A stretch of 58,908 nucleotides of DNA. Source: an uncultured Clostridia bacterium. Lineage in GTDB: Bacteria; Bacillota; Clostridia; Christensenellales; Aristaeellaceae. Position 1 is the first letter of the stretch, and each line of letters starts with the position of its first letter. Both the position numbers and the translations under genes were made by a program. Positions 1 through 7,782 of the stretch are shown here, one piece after another. Under the pieces are notes generated by a model. That model made no database searches. It was not told the DNA's origin and was given only the letters and a program-made list of their open reading frames with translations. The DNA lies in the NCBI GenBank assembly GCA_946627565.1, contig CAMOVR010000005.1, forward strand, positions 1-58,908, in the 5' to 3' direction.

Positions 1-59
1 CTATCCGTGAGGGTGGCCGCACGGTCGGTTCCGGTGTTGTGGCACGTGTTATCGAGTAA
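1..59 (+). CDS. tuf: Elongation factor Tu, C-terminal end (partial)
   Basis: Only the last 18 codons lie in the window; the gene is cut by the left edge. The frame starting at base 3 reads IREGGRTVGSGVVARVIE followed by TAA, which is the highly conserved C-terminus of bacterial EF-Tu (beta-barrel domain 3). EF-Tu carries aminoacyl-tRNA to the ribosome as a GTP complex. A hairpin terminator follows directly, so this is the end of a transcription unit. Confidence 0.93.
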   Translation, partial: IREGGRTVGSGVVARVIE

Positions 60-70
60 GGTGAATTCAA

Positions 71-107
71 GAGACGGCCTTGGACATGTCCGAGGCCGTT
101 TCTTTAT
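71..107 (+). terminator. Rho-independent terminator of tuf
   Basis: A GC-rich hairpin pairs GACGGCCT near 73-80 with AGGCCGTT near 93-100, with the stem extending into a short CATG loop. It is followed by TTTCTTTATT. It lies 12 bases after the tuf stop and ends before the ribosome binding site of the next gene. Confidence 0.85.
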
Positions 108-122
108 TATCTGGAGGATACT

Positions 123-365
123 ATGTTTCATTATGTAAATCATGGAACCTGCTCTACGGGGATTGATCTTGAAATCCAGGATGGTGTGATTACCTACTGC
201 AAGTTCGAGGGTGGATGCAAGGGAAACACAGAGGGACTTGCCCGTATGGTCATCGGTCAGAAGGCGGAAGAAGTGGCAAAACGGCTGGCGGGTGTTCCGT
301 GCCGGGGAAATACATCCTGTCCGGATCAGCTGTCTAAGGCGATCCTGGCATATCCGAAGGCCTGA
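123..365 (+). CDS. TSCPD domain protein (TIGR03905-type)
   Basis: This 80-residue protein belongs to a small family found in many Clostridia. It contains a short Cys-rich fold with a CKFEGGCKGN segment near residues 26-35 and the signature NTSCPDQL near residues 63-70, which names the TSCPD domain. The same domain occurs at the C-terminus of some vitamin B12-dependent ribonucleotide reductases. The Cys residues (9, 26, 32, 60, 66) could bind a metal; this is inference, and the function is not known. The start is ATG with GGAGG seven bases upstream. The gene ends 13 bases before the helicase start, so the two are probably co-transcribed. Confidence 0.8.
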   Translation: MFHYVNHGTCSTGIDLEIQDGVITYCKFEGGCKGNTEGLARMVIGQKAEEVAKRLAGVPCRGNTSCPDQLSKAILAYPKA

Positions 366-378
366 GAGGTGAAGCATC

Positions 379-1560
379 TTGCAGGAATATGAAAACCTGC
401 CCGGTTCCTTTGAAGAAATGGATTTATCCGCAGAGATCCTGAAAGCTGTCAGGGAACTGGGATATGTGGAACCTTCTACCATTCAGAAAAAAACGATTCC
501 TCTTATGATGTCCGGTGCGGATATCAATGCCATTGCTCCCACAGGTACAGGCAAAACATGTGCCTTCGGGATTCCCATGCTGGAATATGTTCAGCTTCAG
601 GATGAACGAGTCCAGGAGATCGTGCTGGCACCTACCCGGGAACTGGCACTGCAGATTGCGGAGGAGCTCACCAAGCTGGCCAAATTCATCCGTGGATGCA
701 GAATCGCTGTGCTCTACGGGGGACAGGCAATCTCCAAACAGATCAGTGCCCTGAACCGGAAGCCCCAGATTGTTGTTGCCACACCCGGGCGGCTGCTGGA
801 CCATATGGAACGCGGCAATATCCGTCTTCAGGCGGTTCATACCATGGTGCTGGATGAAGCGGATGAAATGCTGAACATGGGCTTTGTCAAGGACGTGACA
901 AAGATCATCGAGCGTACACCCAGTGACCGCCAGCTGGTGCTGTTCTCTGCCACCACCAATCAGGATGTTCTGACCATTGCATGGAAATACCAGCATGATC
1001 CGGTGGAAGTAACGGTGGAAGCCACCAAGGAGGACAGACCCCAGATTACCCAGTATGTCATCAATACAGAAACCGGCAGAAAAATGGATGACCTGCTGTA
1101 TCTCCTTGATTCTGACGAGTACCAGAGGGTCATGGTGTTCTGTGATACCAAGTTCATGACCGACAGAGTTACCAGTCAGCTTAAGAAGCAGGGCTATGAT
1201 GCCAGGTGCATACATGGTGACATACGCCAGAGTGTCCGCAATGAAACCATGAACGATTTCAAGCGCGGAAAGTTCCCGGTCCTTGTGGCCACAGACGTTG
1301 CGGCACGGGGTATCGATGTGGATGATGTGGAAGCGGTTATCAACTTTGAGCTTCCCAATGAAAATGAATATTATCTGCACCGGATCGGCCGGACAGGACG
1401 TGCGCATAAGCATGGTGTCAGTTTCTCATTGATCACCTTCCAGGAATCCGTCCGCATGGAGGAAATTCTGCGTTACATGATTGCGCGTCCCACACCTCTG
1501 CATTTTAAAGAGGGGGTTCTTCGGAACGAGGATGAGTCGCCCTTCTTTGACAATATCTGA
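379..1560 (+). CDS. DEAD-box ATP-dependent RNA helicase
   Basis: This 393-residue protein is a minimal two-RecA-domain RNA helicase with no C-terminal RNA-binding extension. In order it shows a Q-motif region (TIQKKTIPL), Walker A APTGTGKT, PTRELALQ, TPGR, DEADEMLNMGF, SAT, and in the second domain VLVATDVAARGIDV and HRIGRTGRAHK. Such proteins remodel RNA in ribosome assembly and cold adaptation; which of these roles applies here cannot be read from the sequence. The start is most likely TTG at 379 because AGAGGTGAAG lies just upstream. The first ATG (418) would leave that site too far away. Confidence 0.92.
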   Translation: MQEYENLPGSFEEMDLSAEILKAVRELGYVEPSTIQKKTIPLMMSGADINAIAPTGTGKTCAFGIPMLEYVQLQDERVQEIVLAPTRELALQIAEELTKLAKFIRGCRIAVLYGGQAISKQISALNRKPQIVVATPGRLLDHMERGNIRLQAVHTMVLDEADEMLNMGFVKDVTKIIERTPSDRQLVLFSATTNQDVLTIAWKYQHDPVEVTVEATKEDRPQITQYVINTETGRKMDDLLYLLDSDEYQRVMVFCDTKFMTDRVTSQLKKQGYDARCIHGDIRQSVRNETMNDFKRGKFPVLVATDVAARGIDVDDVEAVINFELPNENEYYLHRIGRTGRAHKHGVSFSLITFQESVRMEEILRYMIARPTPLHFKEGVLRNEDESPFFDNI

Positions 1561-1567
1561 TTATCGC

Positions 1568-1600
1568 ACCGCAGTTCAAAAAACTGCGGTTGTTGTATGT
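1568..1600 (+). terminator. Terminator of the helicase gene
   Basis: ACCGCAGTT (1568-1576) pairs perfectly with AACTGCGGT (1582-1590) around an A-rich loop, followed by TGTTGTATGT. It sits 8 bases after the helicase stop codon. Confidence 0.75.
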
Positions 1601-1681
1601 CTGGGCATGATTCAAAAGAACAGCATACTGAAAAATCAAGAAACCCCTATGAAAAGCATAACATAGATATATTTATATTAT

Positions 1682-1709
1682 TTGAAGATGTTGTGTAATC
1701 TGCTATAAT
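1682..1709 (+). promoter_or_regulatory. Sigma-A-type promoter for the DtxR-family gene
   Basis: TTGAAG (1682-1687), a 16-base spacer and a perfect TATAAT (1704-1709) lie 33 bases upstream of the ATG, in an AT-rich stretch unlike the surrounding coding DNA. Confidence 0.7.
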
Positions 1710-1741
1710 TAGAAAAAAATCAGATGAAAGGAGGTATAAGC

Positions 1742-2122
1742 ATGACCCTTGGAGAATCTGCTGAAGACTATCTGGAGTCCATTTTGATGCTGCAGGATGA
1801 AAAGCACTACGCCAGATCAGTGGATATTGCCGCGAAACTCAAGGTGACCAAGCCCTCTGTCAGTGTGGCTATGAAGCATCTTCGGGAGCAGGGATATATT
1901 ACCATCGATGATGATTACCTGATCCATCTGACAGAGAAAGGGGAAGCCATTGCCAGCCGGATTTACGACAGGCATAATACCATTTCAAGCTATCTGGTAC
2001 ATCTGGGCGTAGATGCAGAAACAGCCAGAAATGATGCCTGCAAGATGGAACATGATATTTCGGAGCAGACATATCAGGCTATCAAAAAGGCATTAAACGA
2101 GAAAATGCAGCAGAGCAGCTGA
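1742..2122 (+). CDS. DtxR/MntR-family metal-dependent repressor
   Basis: This 126-residue regulator has an N-terminal winged helix (residues about 5-60, with VTKPSVSVAMKHL as recognition region) and a helical dimerisation domain. Candidate metal ligands are D and E in AEDYLESI, H in DRHNTI, and C, E and H in DACKMEHDI. The Asp at the first position is MntR-like, while the Cys before EH is DtxR/IdeR-like, so iron versus manganese cannot be settled. Like MntR, it lacks the SH3-like third domain. The start is ATG 1742 with AAAGGAGG at 1727-1734; the earlier in-frame ATG at 1724 would lie before that site. No FeoAB or Mn transporter is adjacent. Confidence 0.87.
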   Translation: MTLGESAEDYLESILMLQDEKHYARSVDIAAKLKVTKPSVSVAMKHLREQGYITIDDDYLIHLTEKGEAIASRIYDRHNTISSYLVHLGVDAETARNDACKMEHDISEQTYQAIKKALNEKMQQSS

Positions 2123-2133
2123 TGAATTCCAAT

Positions 2134-2167
2134 AAAAAACCATGCACAGGTCTGCGCATGGTTTTTT
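2134..2167. terminator. Bidirectional terminator between the DtxR-family gene and uvrC
   Basis: AAAAAACCATGC (2134-2145) is the exact reverse complement of GCATGGTTTTTT (2156-2167) around a 10-base loop. It gives a T-run after the hairpin on both strands and lies between two convergent genes. Confidence 0.9.
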
Positions 2168-2181
2168 TCCACTGAGTTTTG

Positions 2182-4092
2182 TTATACGGCAGAGGTGGGA
2201 ATGACAGGCTTTCTTTCTTCTCCGCTGTTTGCCCAGGCAGCGACAGCTTCCGCGCTGGGCTGGTTCATACCTTTAACAGCCATTAATTCCTCGATGGACG
2301 CGGCACGAATAGCTTTGATGGAACCGAAATGTTTAAGCAGGGCCTTGCGGCGGGCAGGACCGATCCCGGGAATATTCTCCAGCTGACTGTGGGTAAACGC
2401 ATTGCCCCGCAGGGCACGGTGATGGGTTATGGCCATACGGTGAGCCTCATCCCTGACCCGCTGTACCAGCTGCAGTTCAGGTGTATGGTGGTCAAGACAG
2501 ATGGGTTCTTCTCTGTCCGGCAGGAAGATCTCCTCTTCTCTCTCGGCAAGACCGAACATGGGAACATCCACACCCAGGGCATGAATGGCGTCCCGGGCAA
2601 AACGCAGCTGCTGCGGACCGCCGTCAATGAGGATCAGGTCAGGCAGGTCGGAAAACTTTCCACCCTCCGGAGGCAGCCCCTGGGCTTTCCTTTCTTCCAT
2701 TTCCTGGAGGCCATGACGGAAGCGTCTTTCCAGAACTTCGTGGAGGGAAGCAAAGTCATTTGCGCCTTCCACGGTTTTGATCCTGAATTTCCGGTATTCC
2801 TTTTTGGCAGGGGTACCGTCTATGAAGACCACCATGGAACCCACGGAAAGGACACCCTGCGTATTGGAAATATCATAGCCTTCGATACGCCGGGGATACT
2901 GACTGAGTGAAAGGATTTCAGCCAGCTTCTTTGCGGCACCCACGGTCCTTTCTTCCTGAACGGTGGACCGGGCGTTCCTCTTTTCCAGGGCATCCTTTGC
3001 ATTTTTTTCCGCCAGCAGTACCAGCTCGTGTTTCTCTCCGCGCTGAGGAACCTTCAGGGTAACAGCCGCGTTTTTCTGCTGCCGCAGCCACTGTTCCAGT
3101 GCATCCACGGCATCTTCGGGCAGTGTCTGTACCAGCACATGGCGGGGTATCAGGGTACCTGCCTCATAATACTGGGTCAGGAAGTCAAACAGGACATCTC
3201 CCGGATCTTCTCCGCCTTCCCTGGGAAGCAGGAAATGATCTCCCCCCAGCATTCTGCCGCCCCGGACATACAGGATCTGTACCATGGCATCCAGGCCGTC
3301 CTGGGCAATGCCCACGATGTCCTGCTCCAGAAGATCGGTCTGAATGGCAATCTGCCGTTCCATGAGTCCTTTGACATCCTTGATCTTGTCCCGGAAGATG
3401 GCTGCTTTTTCGTATTCCATCCTGGCTGCACTGACCTGCATGGAATTCTGCAGTATCTCAAGCACCTGGTCATAATTGCCGTTGAGGAAGGACATGACGC
3501 CCTCGATCATGGTATGATAGGTTTCCTTTGAGCATGCACCGCAGCATGGGGCAAGGCACTTGTGCATATCATAGTTGATGCAGGGCCTGACAGGTTTTTT
3601 GAGAGGGAAGGAGAGCTTGCAGGATCTGAGCGGGAATACATCCCGGACCGTATCGATAACCTGCCGAACCGCATTGGCGCCGATATAGGGACCGTAATAG
3701 CGTGCACCGTCATTTGCCATGCGCCGGGCCAGGTACAGACGCGGAAAATCTTCCTTCAGGTCCAGACGGATGTAGGGATAGTGTTTGTCGTCCTTTAAGA
3801 GAATATTGTAATACGGTTTGTGTTCCTTGATCAAATTGCATTCCAGGCACAGGGCTTCCAGATTGGACTCGCACAGCAGAATATCAAAATCTGCGATGTG
3901 GGAGATCATGGCAGCGACCTTCGGGGTATGGGCCGTGTCCCGGAAATAGGAACGCACACGGTTCTTCAGGTTGACCGCTTTCCCCACATAGATGATGGTG
4001 CCGCTGCTGTCTTTCATGAGATAGCAGCCCGGGCTGTCTGGCAGCATGCTGATTTTCAGATTCAGGTTTTCGCCCCAGTCCAGTTTTGCCAT
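2182..4092 (-). CDS. uvrC: Excinuclease ABC subunit C
   Basis: UvrC (636 residues) makes the dual incisions around bulky DNA lesions in nucleotide excision repair after loading by UvrAB. It has an N-terminal GIY-YIG nuclease domain (SPGCYLM...IIYVGKA...NRVRSYF, residues about 20-55) and a Cys cluster (CINYDMHKCLAPCCGAC). A UVR motif follows near residue 210 (RMEYEKAAIFRDKI), then an RNase H-like endonuclease region (DLPDLILIDGG) and a C-terminal HhH pair (IPGIGPARRKALL, IEELMAVKGM). The start is ATG at 4092: the longer frame begins at 4104, but its first bases contain the GGAGG that serves this ATG. A tRNA terminator ends only about 16 bases upstream. Confidence 0.95.
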   Translation of the reverse strand: MAKLDWGENLNLKISMLPDSPGCYLMKDSSGTIIYVGKAVNLKNRVRSYFRDTAHTPKVAAMISHIADFDILLCESNLEALCLECNLIKEHKPYYNILLKDDKHYPYIRLDLKEDFPRLYLARRMANDGARYYGPYIGANAVRQVIDTVRDVFPLRSCKLSFPLKKPVRPCINYDMHKCLAPCCGACSKETYHTMIEGVMSFLNGNYDQVLEILQNSMQVSAARMEYEKAAIFRDKIKDVKGLMERQIAIQTDLLEQDIVGIAQDGLDAMVQILYVRGGRMLGGDHFLLPREGGEDPGDVLFDFLTQYYEAGTLIPRHVLVQTLPEDAVDALEQWLRQQKNAAVTLKVPQRGEKHELVLLAEKNAKDALEKRNARSTVQEERTVGAAKKLAEILSLSQYPRRIEGYDISNTQGVLSVGSMVVFIDGTPAKKEYRKFRIKTVEGANDFASLHEVLERRFRHGLQEMEERKAQGLPPEGGKFSDLPDLILIDGGPQQLRFARDAIHALGVDVPMFGLAEREEEIFLPDREEPICLDHHTPELQLVQRVRDEAHRMAITHHRALRGNAFTHSQLENIPGIGPARRKALLKHFGSIKAIRAASIEELMAVKGMNQPSAEAVAAWANSGEERKPVIPTSAV

Positions 4093-4108
4093 ACACGCCT
4101 CCATACGT

Positions 4109-4132
4109 AAAAAAGCTCATCATAGGATGAGC
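4109..4132 (-). terminator. Terminator of tRNA-Leu
   Basis: On the minus strand, GCTCATC-CTAT-GATGAGC is followed by TTTTTT, five bases after the encoded CCA of the tRNA and directly upstream of uvrC. Confidence 0.88.
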
Positions 4133-4136
4133 GTAG

Positions 4137-4222
<86 letters not shown>

Positions 4223-4233
4223 CTGATAGAGTG

Positions 4234-4262
4234 AGTATAGCATGATTGACCGTGTTTCGCAA
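4234..4262 (-). promoter_or_regulatory. Promoter of tRNA-Leu
   Basis: On the minus strand, TTGCGA (4257-4262), a 17-base spacer and TATACT (4234-4239) lie 12 bases before the mature 5' end of the tRNA. Confidence 0.8.
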
Positions 4263-4347
4263 TAGTGGATTTTTATGCAGGATCGCACGTATCTTAAGGC
4301 CAGCAAAAGAAAACACCGGACGGCTTTTGGCCGCCCGGCATATTCTT

Positions 4348-5406
4348 TTACCGCTTCAGCGTGATGACCACGTGACGGTTGGGATCTTCACCTTCGGAAT
4401 GGGTGTCCACAGCATCATTTGCCTGAAGGGCAGAGTGGATGATGCGGCGCTCATAGGGGTTCATGGCTTCCAGGGAGACACGGCGGCCCGTCTTGACAGC
4501 ACGGTTTGCCATGCGGTTGGCCAGACGGATCAGGGTATCCTCGCGGCGTTCCCGGTAATTCTCGGTATCCAGGGTAACGCGGGTGTAGGTATCCTGTCCG
4601 CGGTTTACCTGCAGGGAAGTGAGATACTGAAGGGCGTCCAGTGTCTCACCGCGTCTGCCGATGAGAATGCCCAGGGTATCGCCTTCCATTTTGCCGTACA
4701 CATTGCCTTCTGCATCCGTGCCCACGGAGATGGAAACGGTGACGCCCATCAGACGGGTGAGTTCGGAGAGGAAGGCCAGCGTCTTGCCGGCAGGGGACTG
4801 GGGATCGATGTCTTCCGGCTGAAGCATGGTGATTTCCGGCTTGTCCAGAGCAGATGTGACAGGTGCCGTTTCCTTCTGAGGGGCTTTCTTTTCCCTGACG
4901 GGCTTTTCGGCAGCGGGCTTCTGTCTGGGCTGATCCTTGCGGTTGCGGGTGCGGCGCACGGGTTCAGGCTTGCGGACAGCTTCTTCCCTGACTTCCTCAC
5001 CGGCCGTTTCGGGAGAAGCGGCGGGAACTGTTTCAGCATGCGTTTCCGGGACAGTTTCCTTAAGGGGTTCTGCAGCAGGTGCAGGTTTCTCATCTTCAGG
5101 CTTTTTGACTTCTTTGGGAGCAGCGGGACCCACAGGGGGCATGCTGCCCACAGACACGGCAGGTGCGGTGAAGGGCTTGGCAGGTTCGCTCTTAAAGCCC
5201 ATCAGGGCGTCCAGCTCGTCTTCCATGGTGTCGGCTTTCAGGGTAACCCTGACACGGGCAGGCCTGGATCCGAAAAGACCGAAGAGGCCCATGCTGCCGG
5301 CTTCCAGTACCTGGATATCCACATCTGAAATGGAGGCGTTCAGTTCTTCAAGGGCCGCCTGGATGGCTTCTTCCTGGGTCCTTGCGCTTTTTTCCACGCT
5401 TTTCAT
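4348..5406 (-). CDS. jag: Jag/KhpB RNA-binding protein (Jag_N-KH-R3H)
   Basis: This 352-residue protein is the partner gene of yidC in many Firmicutes. Jag_N occupies residues about 1-55 (MGLFGLFGSRPARV). A low-complexity Pro/Glu/Lys/Ala linker of about 150 residues follows. Then come a KH domain with the GxxG loop IGRRGETLDALQ and a C-terminal R3H domain (MNPYERRIIHSAL). KhpB proteins bind RNA and influence cell division and envelope synthesis. The linker makes this copy much longer than the roughly 200-residue Bacillus protein. The start is ATG 5406, overlapping the yidC stop as ATGA, which implies translational coupling. A longer open frame to 5553 lies inside yidC and is rejected. Confidence 0.93.
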   Translation of the reverse strand: MKSVEKSARTQEEAIQAALEELNASISDVDIQVLEAGSMGLFGLFGSRPARVRVTLKADTMEDELDALMGFKSEPAKPFTAPAVSVGSMPPVGPAAPKEVKKPEDEKPAPAAEPLKETVPETHAETVPAASPETAGEEVREEAVRKPEPVRRTRNRKDQPRQKPAAEKPVREKKAPQKETAPVTSALDKPEITMLQPEDIDPQSPAGKTLAFLSELTRLMGVTVSISVGTDAEGNVYGKMEGDTLGILIGRRGETLDALQYLTSLQVNRGQDTYTRVTLDTENYRERREDTLIRLANRMANRAVKTGRRVSLEAMNPYERRIIHSALQANDAVDTHSEGEDPNRHVVITLKR

Positions 5407-6407
5407 AATACAAGACCTTCCTTCCTGGCGTTTTCGGCATTCTTGTCTTTCATATCCAGATACTTGTTGATGGCCCAGGTCTGGATGATGGCAATCAGGT
5501 TGCTGGTCACCCAGTACAGTGCGAAGGCACCGTTGTAGGAGGAGCAGATCCACAGGGAGAAAAGCGGGAAGAAGTACATCATGAACTTTCCTGTGCCTGC
5601 CTGTCCGTTATCCTGTGCGGGCTGTGCCGGCTGCTGGGGAGTCAGCTTGGTCATAAGGAACTGACTGGCGGCAGAGAGAATGGGCAGGAGATACAGGCCG
5701 TTGAAGTTCTTCATGATGGAGAACTGGGTAATGATGAGATTGAAAGTCCAGCCGGGAAGAATAGCTGTGCCTTCTGTGTAGATAGGAAGGGACTGCAGAT
5801 AGGTATTGATCTGCGTCAGGGTATCATTCAGTGCGTTGCCGCTGAAACTCTCCAGCGTCAGATGAGAAAGCTCACCCGGCAGTGTGGCAAGCACATCGGA
5901 AGTCATGAACTTGAGCCAGACATCCGAGGGGATCATACGGATGGTGTTATAGTCAGGCAGTGCAGAAGAAAAGGGTGAGTCCGGCATCCACAGGTTACGG
6001 ATCCAGAGCCAGCCATCAAAGGCCGGAAGAACCGTAGGATTCTGCAGCATTTCCAGAACCTGGCGTACCACCTGCTGGTTGGCATAGGAACGCATGGCAG
6101 AGAACATGGCAATGAGAATCGGGTAGCTCAGAAGCATGGGCAGACAGCCGGAAAGGGGACTGACGCCTTCCTTCTTATAGAGCTCCTGAATCTTTGTGTT
6201 CATCTTCTGCTGATCTTTGGCGTACTTTTTCTGGATCGCAGCTATCTGGGGCTGTACCTTGCTCATCTTCCGCATGGAAACGCGGCTTTTGTAGTCAAAG
6301 GGCATGAGTACCAGACGGATCAGCATGGTGAAGAACACCACTGCCCAGCCGTAGTTTCCAAGGAAGTTGTACAAACCTCCCAGGATGCCGGTGAGGAATT
6401 CATTCAT
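5403..6407 (-). CDS. yidC: Membrane protein insertase YidC/SpoIIIJ
   Basis: This 334-residue member of the YidC/Oxa1/Alb3 family inserts proteins into the cytoplasmic membrane, alone or with SecYEG. The N-terminal hydrophobic segment (NFLGNYGWAVVFFTMLIRLVLMPF) leads into the conserved cytoplasmic helical hairpin (KMSKVQPQIAAIQKKY... QELYKKEGVSPLSGCLPML). Further membrane segments follow (YPILIAMFSAM, LLPILSAASQFLM, YFFPLFSLWI, GAFALYWVTSNLIAIIQ). An unusually long extracytoplasmic loop lies around residues 110-215. It sits between yidD and jag and probably shares the rpmH promoter. Confidence 0.95.
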   Translation of the reverse strand: MNEFLTGILGGLYNFLGNYGWAVVFFTMLIRLVLMPFDYKSRVSMRKMSKVQPQIAAIQKKYAKDQQKMNTKIQELYKKEGVSPLSGCLPMLLSYPILIAMFSAMRSYANQQVVRQVLEMLQNPTVLPAFDGWLWIRNLWMPDSPFSSALPDYNTIRMIPSDVWLKFMTSDVLATLPGELSHLTLESFSGNALNDTLTQINTYLQSLPIYTEGTAILPGWTFNLIITQFSIMKNFNGLYLLPILSAASQFLMTKLTPQQPAQPAQDNGQAGTGKFMMYFFPLFSLWICSSYNGAFALYWVTSNLIAIIQTWAINKYLDMKDKNAENARKEGLVL

Positions 6408-6413
6408 TCTTGG

Positions 6414-6656
6414 TTATTCCCTCCTTACAATGATGAGGGGATCTTCCGGAACCGGGTCATAGCCACCCCTGCAGAAGGGGTTGCATCTGAGGATCCTGCG
6501 GACAGCCAGGTAAGTCCCTTTTCCTGCACCGAAACGCTCTATGACTGTCTGGGCGTACTGGGAACAGGTTGGAACGAACCGGCAGGTGGGCCTCCGCTTC
6601 AGACGGCTCAGACGGCGGCGGTAAAAGTAGATACCCCGGAGAAGAACACGTTTCAT
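6414..6656 (-). CDS. yidD: Membrane protein insertion efficiency factor YidD
   Basis: This 80-residue YidD protein is a small amphipathic, membrane-associated factor that improves YidC-dependent insertion. Its signature [19 protein letters not shown] and the later [17 protein letters not shown] are both present. The ATG at 6656 shares its A with the TAA stop of rnpA (TAATG), so translation is probably coupled. It ends 6 bases before yidC. Confidence 0.95.
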   Translation of the reverse strand: MKRVLLRGIYFYRRRLSRLKRRPTCRFVPTCSQYAQTVIERFGAGKGTYLAVRRILRCNPFCRGGYDPVPEDPLIIVRRE

Positions 6657-7036
6657 TAAGCACGATTCCCTTTCTCCTGTCCGGAAGACAGCATGGTCTC
6701 TCCCTCCAGAAACACATGCTGCTTTTCAAGAAGCTGCAAGGTCTGTCTGGACAGGTCCTGAAAGGTGGCTGTTGCGGCCGACGGTCTGGCGACGATAACG
6801 TACATGCCGTTCTTCACATCCCCCAGATGGGGCCGGAAGCATTCACGCAGGCGGCGTTTGACCAGGTTACGGGTCACCGCGTTGCCAACTTTCTTGCTGA
6901 TGGAAAAACCGACTTTGATGCCCCTGCTCTTCCCTTTGGCATAGAGCATCACCAGATCGCGGGTGGAGCAGCTTTTGCCGCGCTTGAAAACAAACGTGAA
7001 AGCTCCACTTTTTTTCAGCCGATAGCGTCTCTCCAA
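6656..7036 (-). CDS. rnpA: Ribonuclease P protein component
   Basis: This 126-residue RnpA protein binds RNase P RNA and helps recognise the pre-tRNA leader. It shows the N-terminal [20 protein letters not shown], the central [14 protein letters not shown] and the RNR motif (NLVKRRLRE). A C-terminal tail of about 15 residues ([16 protein letters not shown]) exceeds the usual core. It is separated from rpmH by 152 bases that contain a strong hairpin. Confidence 0.95.
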   Translation of the reverse strand: MERRYRLKKSGAFTFVFKRGKSCSTRDLVMLYAKGKSRGIKVGFSISKKVGNAVTRNLVKRRLRECFRPHLGDVKNGMYVIVARPSAATATFQDLSRQTLQLLEKQHVFLEGETMLSSGQEKGNRA

Positions 7037-7105
7037 GGTATCATCCTTCTCTGATCCGGCCCATCAGGGCCCCAAAGGCAGCAGGGCTGCCGTAATACAA
7101 GGAAA

Positions 7106-7137
7106 GCCCGCCCGCCGGTCTTGCCCAGCGGGCGGGC
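7106..7137 (-). promoter_or_regulatory. Intercistronic hairpin between rpmH and rnpA
   Basis: GCCCGCCCGC (7106-7115) pairs perfectly with GCGGGCGGGC (7128-7137) around a 12-base loop. On the minus strand only TTTCC follows, so it could be a weak terminator or attenuator that lowers rnpA relative to rpmH expression, or a processing signal. Confidence 0.6.
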
Positions 7138-7188
7138 ATCATCCTTCTTCATCTGCAGGGCATCAAGCCCTGAAATCCGTCTTCAGGA

Positions 7189-7323
7189 TCAGACGGTCAG
7201 CACCTTGCGACCACGACGGCGGCGGGCAGCCAGTACGCGGCGGCCGTTCTTGGTGGACATGCGGGCACGGAAGCCATGCACCTTGCTGCGCTGGCGCTTC
7301 TTGGGCTGGTAGGTACGGAACAT
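7189..7323 (-). CDS. rpmH: Ribosomal protein bL34
   Basis: This 44-residue very basic protein reads [18 protein letters not shown] at its start and ends [18 protein letters not shown]. This is the complete bacterial L34 of the large ribosomal subunit. The start is ATG 7323 with GGAGGAGTTGTTGA upstream. It is first in the rpmH-rnpA-yidD-yidC-jag cluster, a gene order often located at the replication origin. Here the upstream neighbour is metK, not dnaA. Confidence 0.96.
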   Translation of the reverse strand: MFRTYQPKKRQRSKVHGFRARMSTKNGRRVLAARRRRGRKVLTV

Positions 7324-7388
7324 ATTCAACAACTCCTCCGGAAATTCATCAAACGGGTTTCCCCGTCAGGTGCTAAAACAGCCTGCTT

Positions 7389-7417
7389 AGTATACTGAAT
7401 CAAAAAATACTTGTCAA
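7389..7417 (-). promoter_or_regulatory. Promoter of the rpmH cluster
   Basis: On the minus strand, TTGACA (7412-7417), exactly 17 bases, then TATACT (7389-7394) lie 66 bases upstream of the rpmH ATG. This near-consensus strong promoter fits a ribosomal protein gene. Confidence 0.88.
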
Positions 7418-7522
7418 GACTGGAAATGCTGAAAAATCGCGTGAAAATAACAAATATGATAGATTCAGCCCCTGCGATCGGATGAAAAAGCAAAAAGAAA
7501 TGTGCCTTCCAAAGAAATGCAG

Positions 7523-7550
7523 TTGACAGGATAAAGAAGTATGATATGAT
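7523..7550 (+). promoter_or_regulatory. Promoter of the metK leader
   Basis: TTGACA (7523-7528), a 16-base spacer and TATGAT (7545-7550) lie about 16 bases upstream of the SAM riboswitch. It is divergent from the rpmH promoter. Confidence 0.8.
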
Positions 7551-7565
7551 ACCGTCAAACTGAAT

Positions 7566-7675
7566 ACCTTATCACGAGTGGTGGAGGGAGCGGGCCCTTT
7601 GAAGCCACGACAACCGGTCAATTCTTCCTTGACGCGGTGCCAATTCCCACAGTGCTAGCCACTGGCAGATAAGGT
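7566..7675 (+). ncRNA. SAM-I (S-box) riboswitch
   Basis: The P1 helix is ACCTTATC (7566-7573) with GATAAGGT (7668-7675). Between them are the SAM-I core elements in order: GGTGGAGGGA, GGCCC..TGAAGCC, CAACC, GGTGCCAATTCC and the final GCAGAT. SAM binding is expected to stabilise P1 and let the following terminator form, shutting off metK when SAM is plentiful. Confidence 0.93.
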
Positions 7676-7692
7676 CGATCGAATAGCGATTG

Positions 7693-7727
7693 AACTGTCT
7701 GACTGTGCCTGCAGTCAGGCAGTTTTT
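7693..7727 (+). terminator. Expression-platform terminator of the SAM riboswitch
   Basis: AACTGTCTGACT (7693-7704) pairs with AGTCAGGCAGTT (7713-7724) and is followed by a T-run, 18 bases after the riboswitch P1 helix. Confidence 0.85.
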
Positions 7728-7782
7728 CTTACTGGAAGGAACCCTCATGCAAAAGATGTATGAGAAATGAAAGGAGTTTTTC

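Noticed and set aside
7189-7782. Replication origin next to rpmH
   Set aside because: No dnaA or dnaN is present and no cluster of DnaA boxes (TTATCCACA-like) was seen in the 7324-7782 gap, which is filled by two promoters and the SAM riboswitch.
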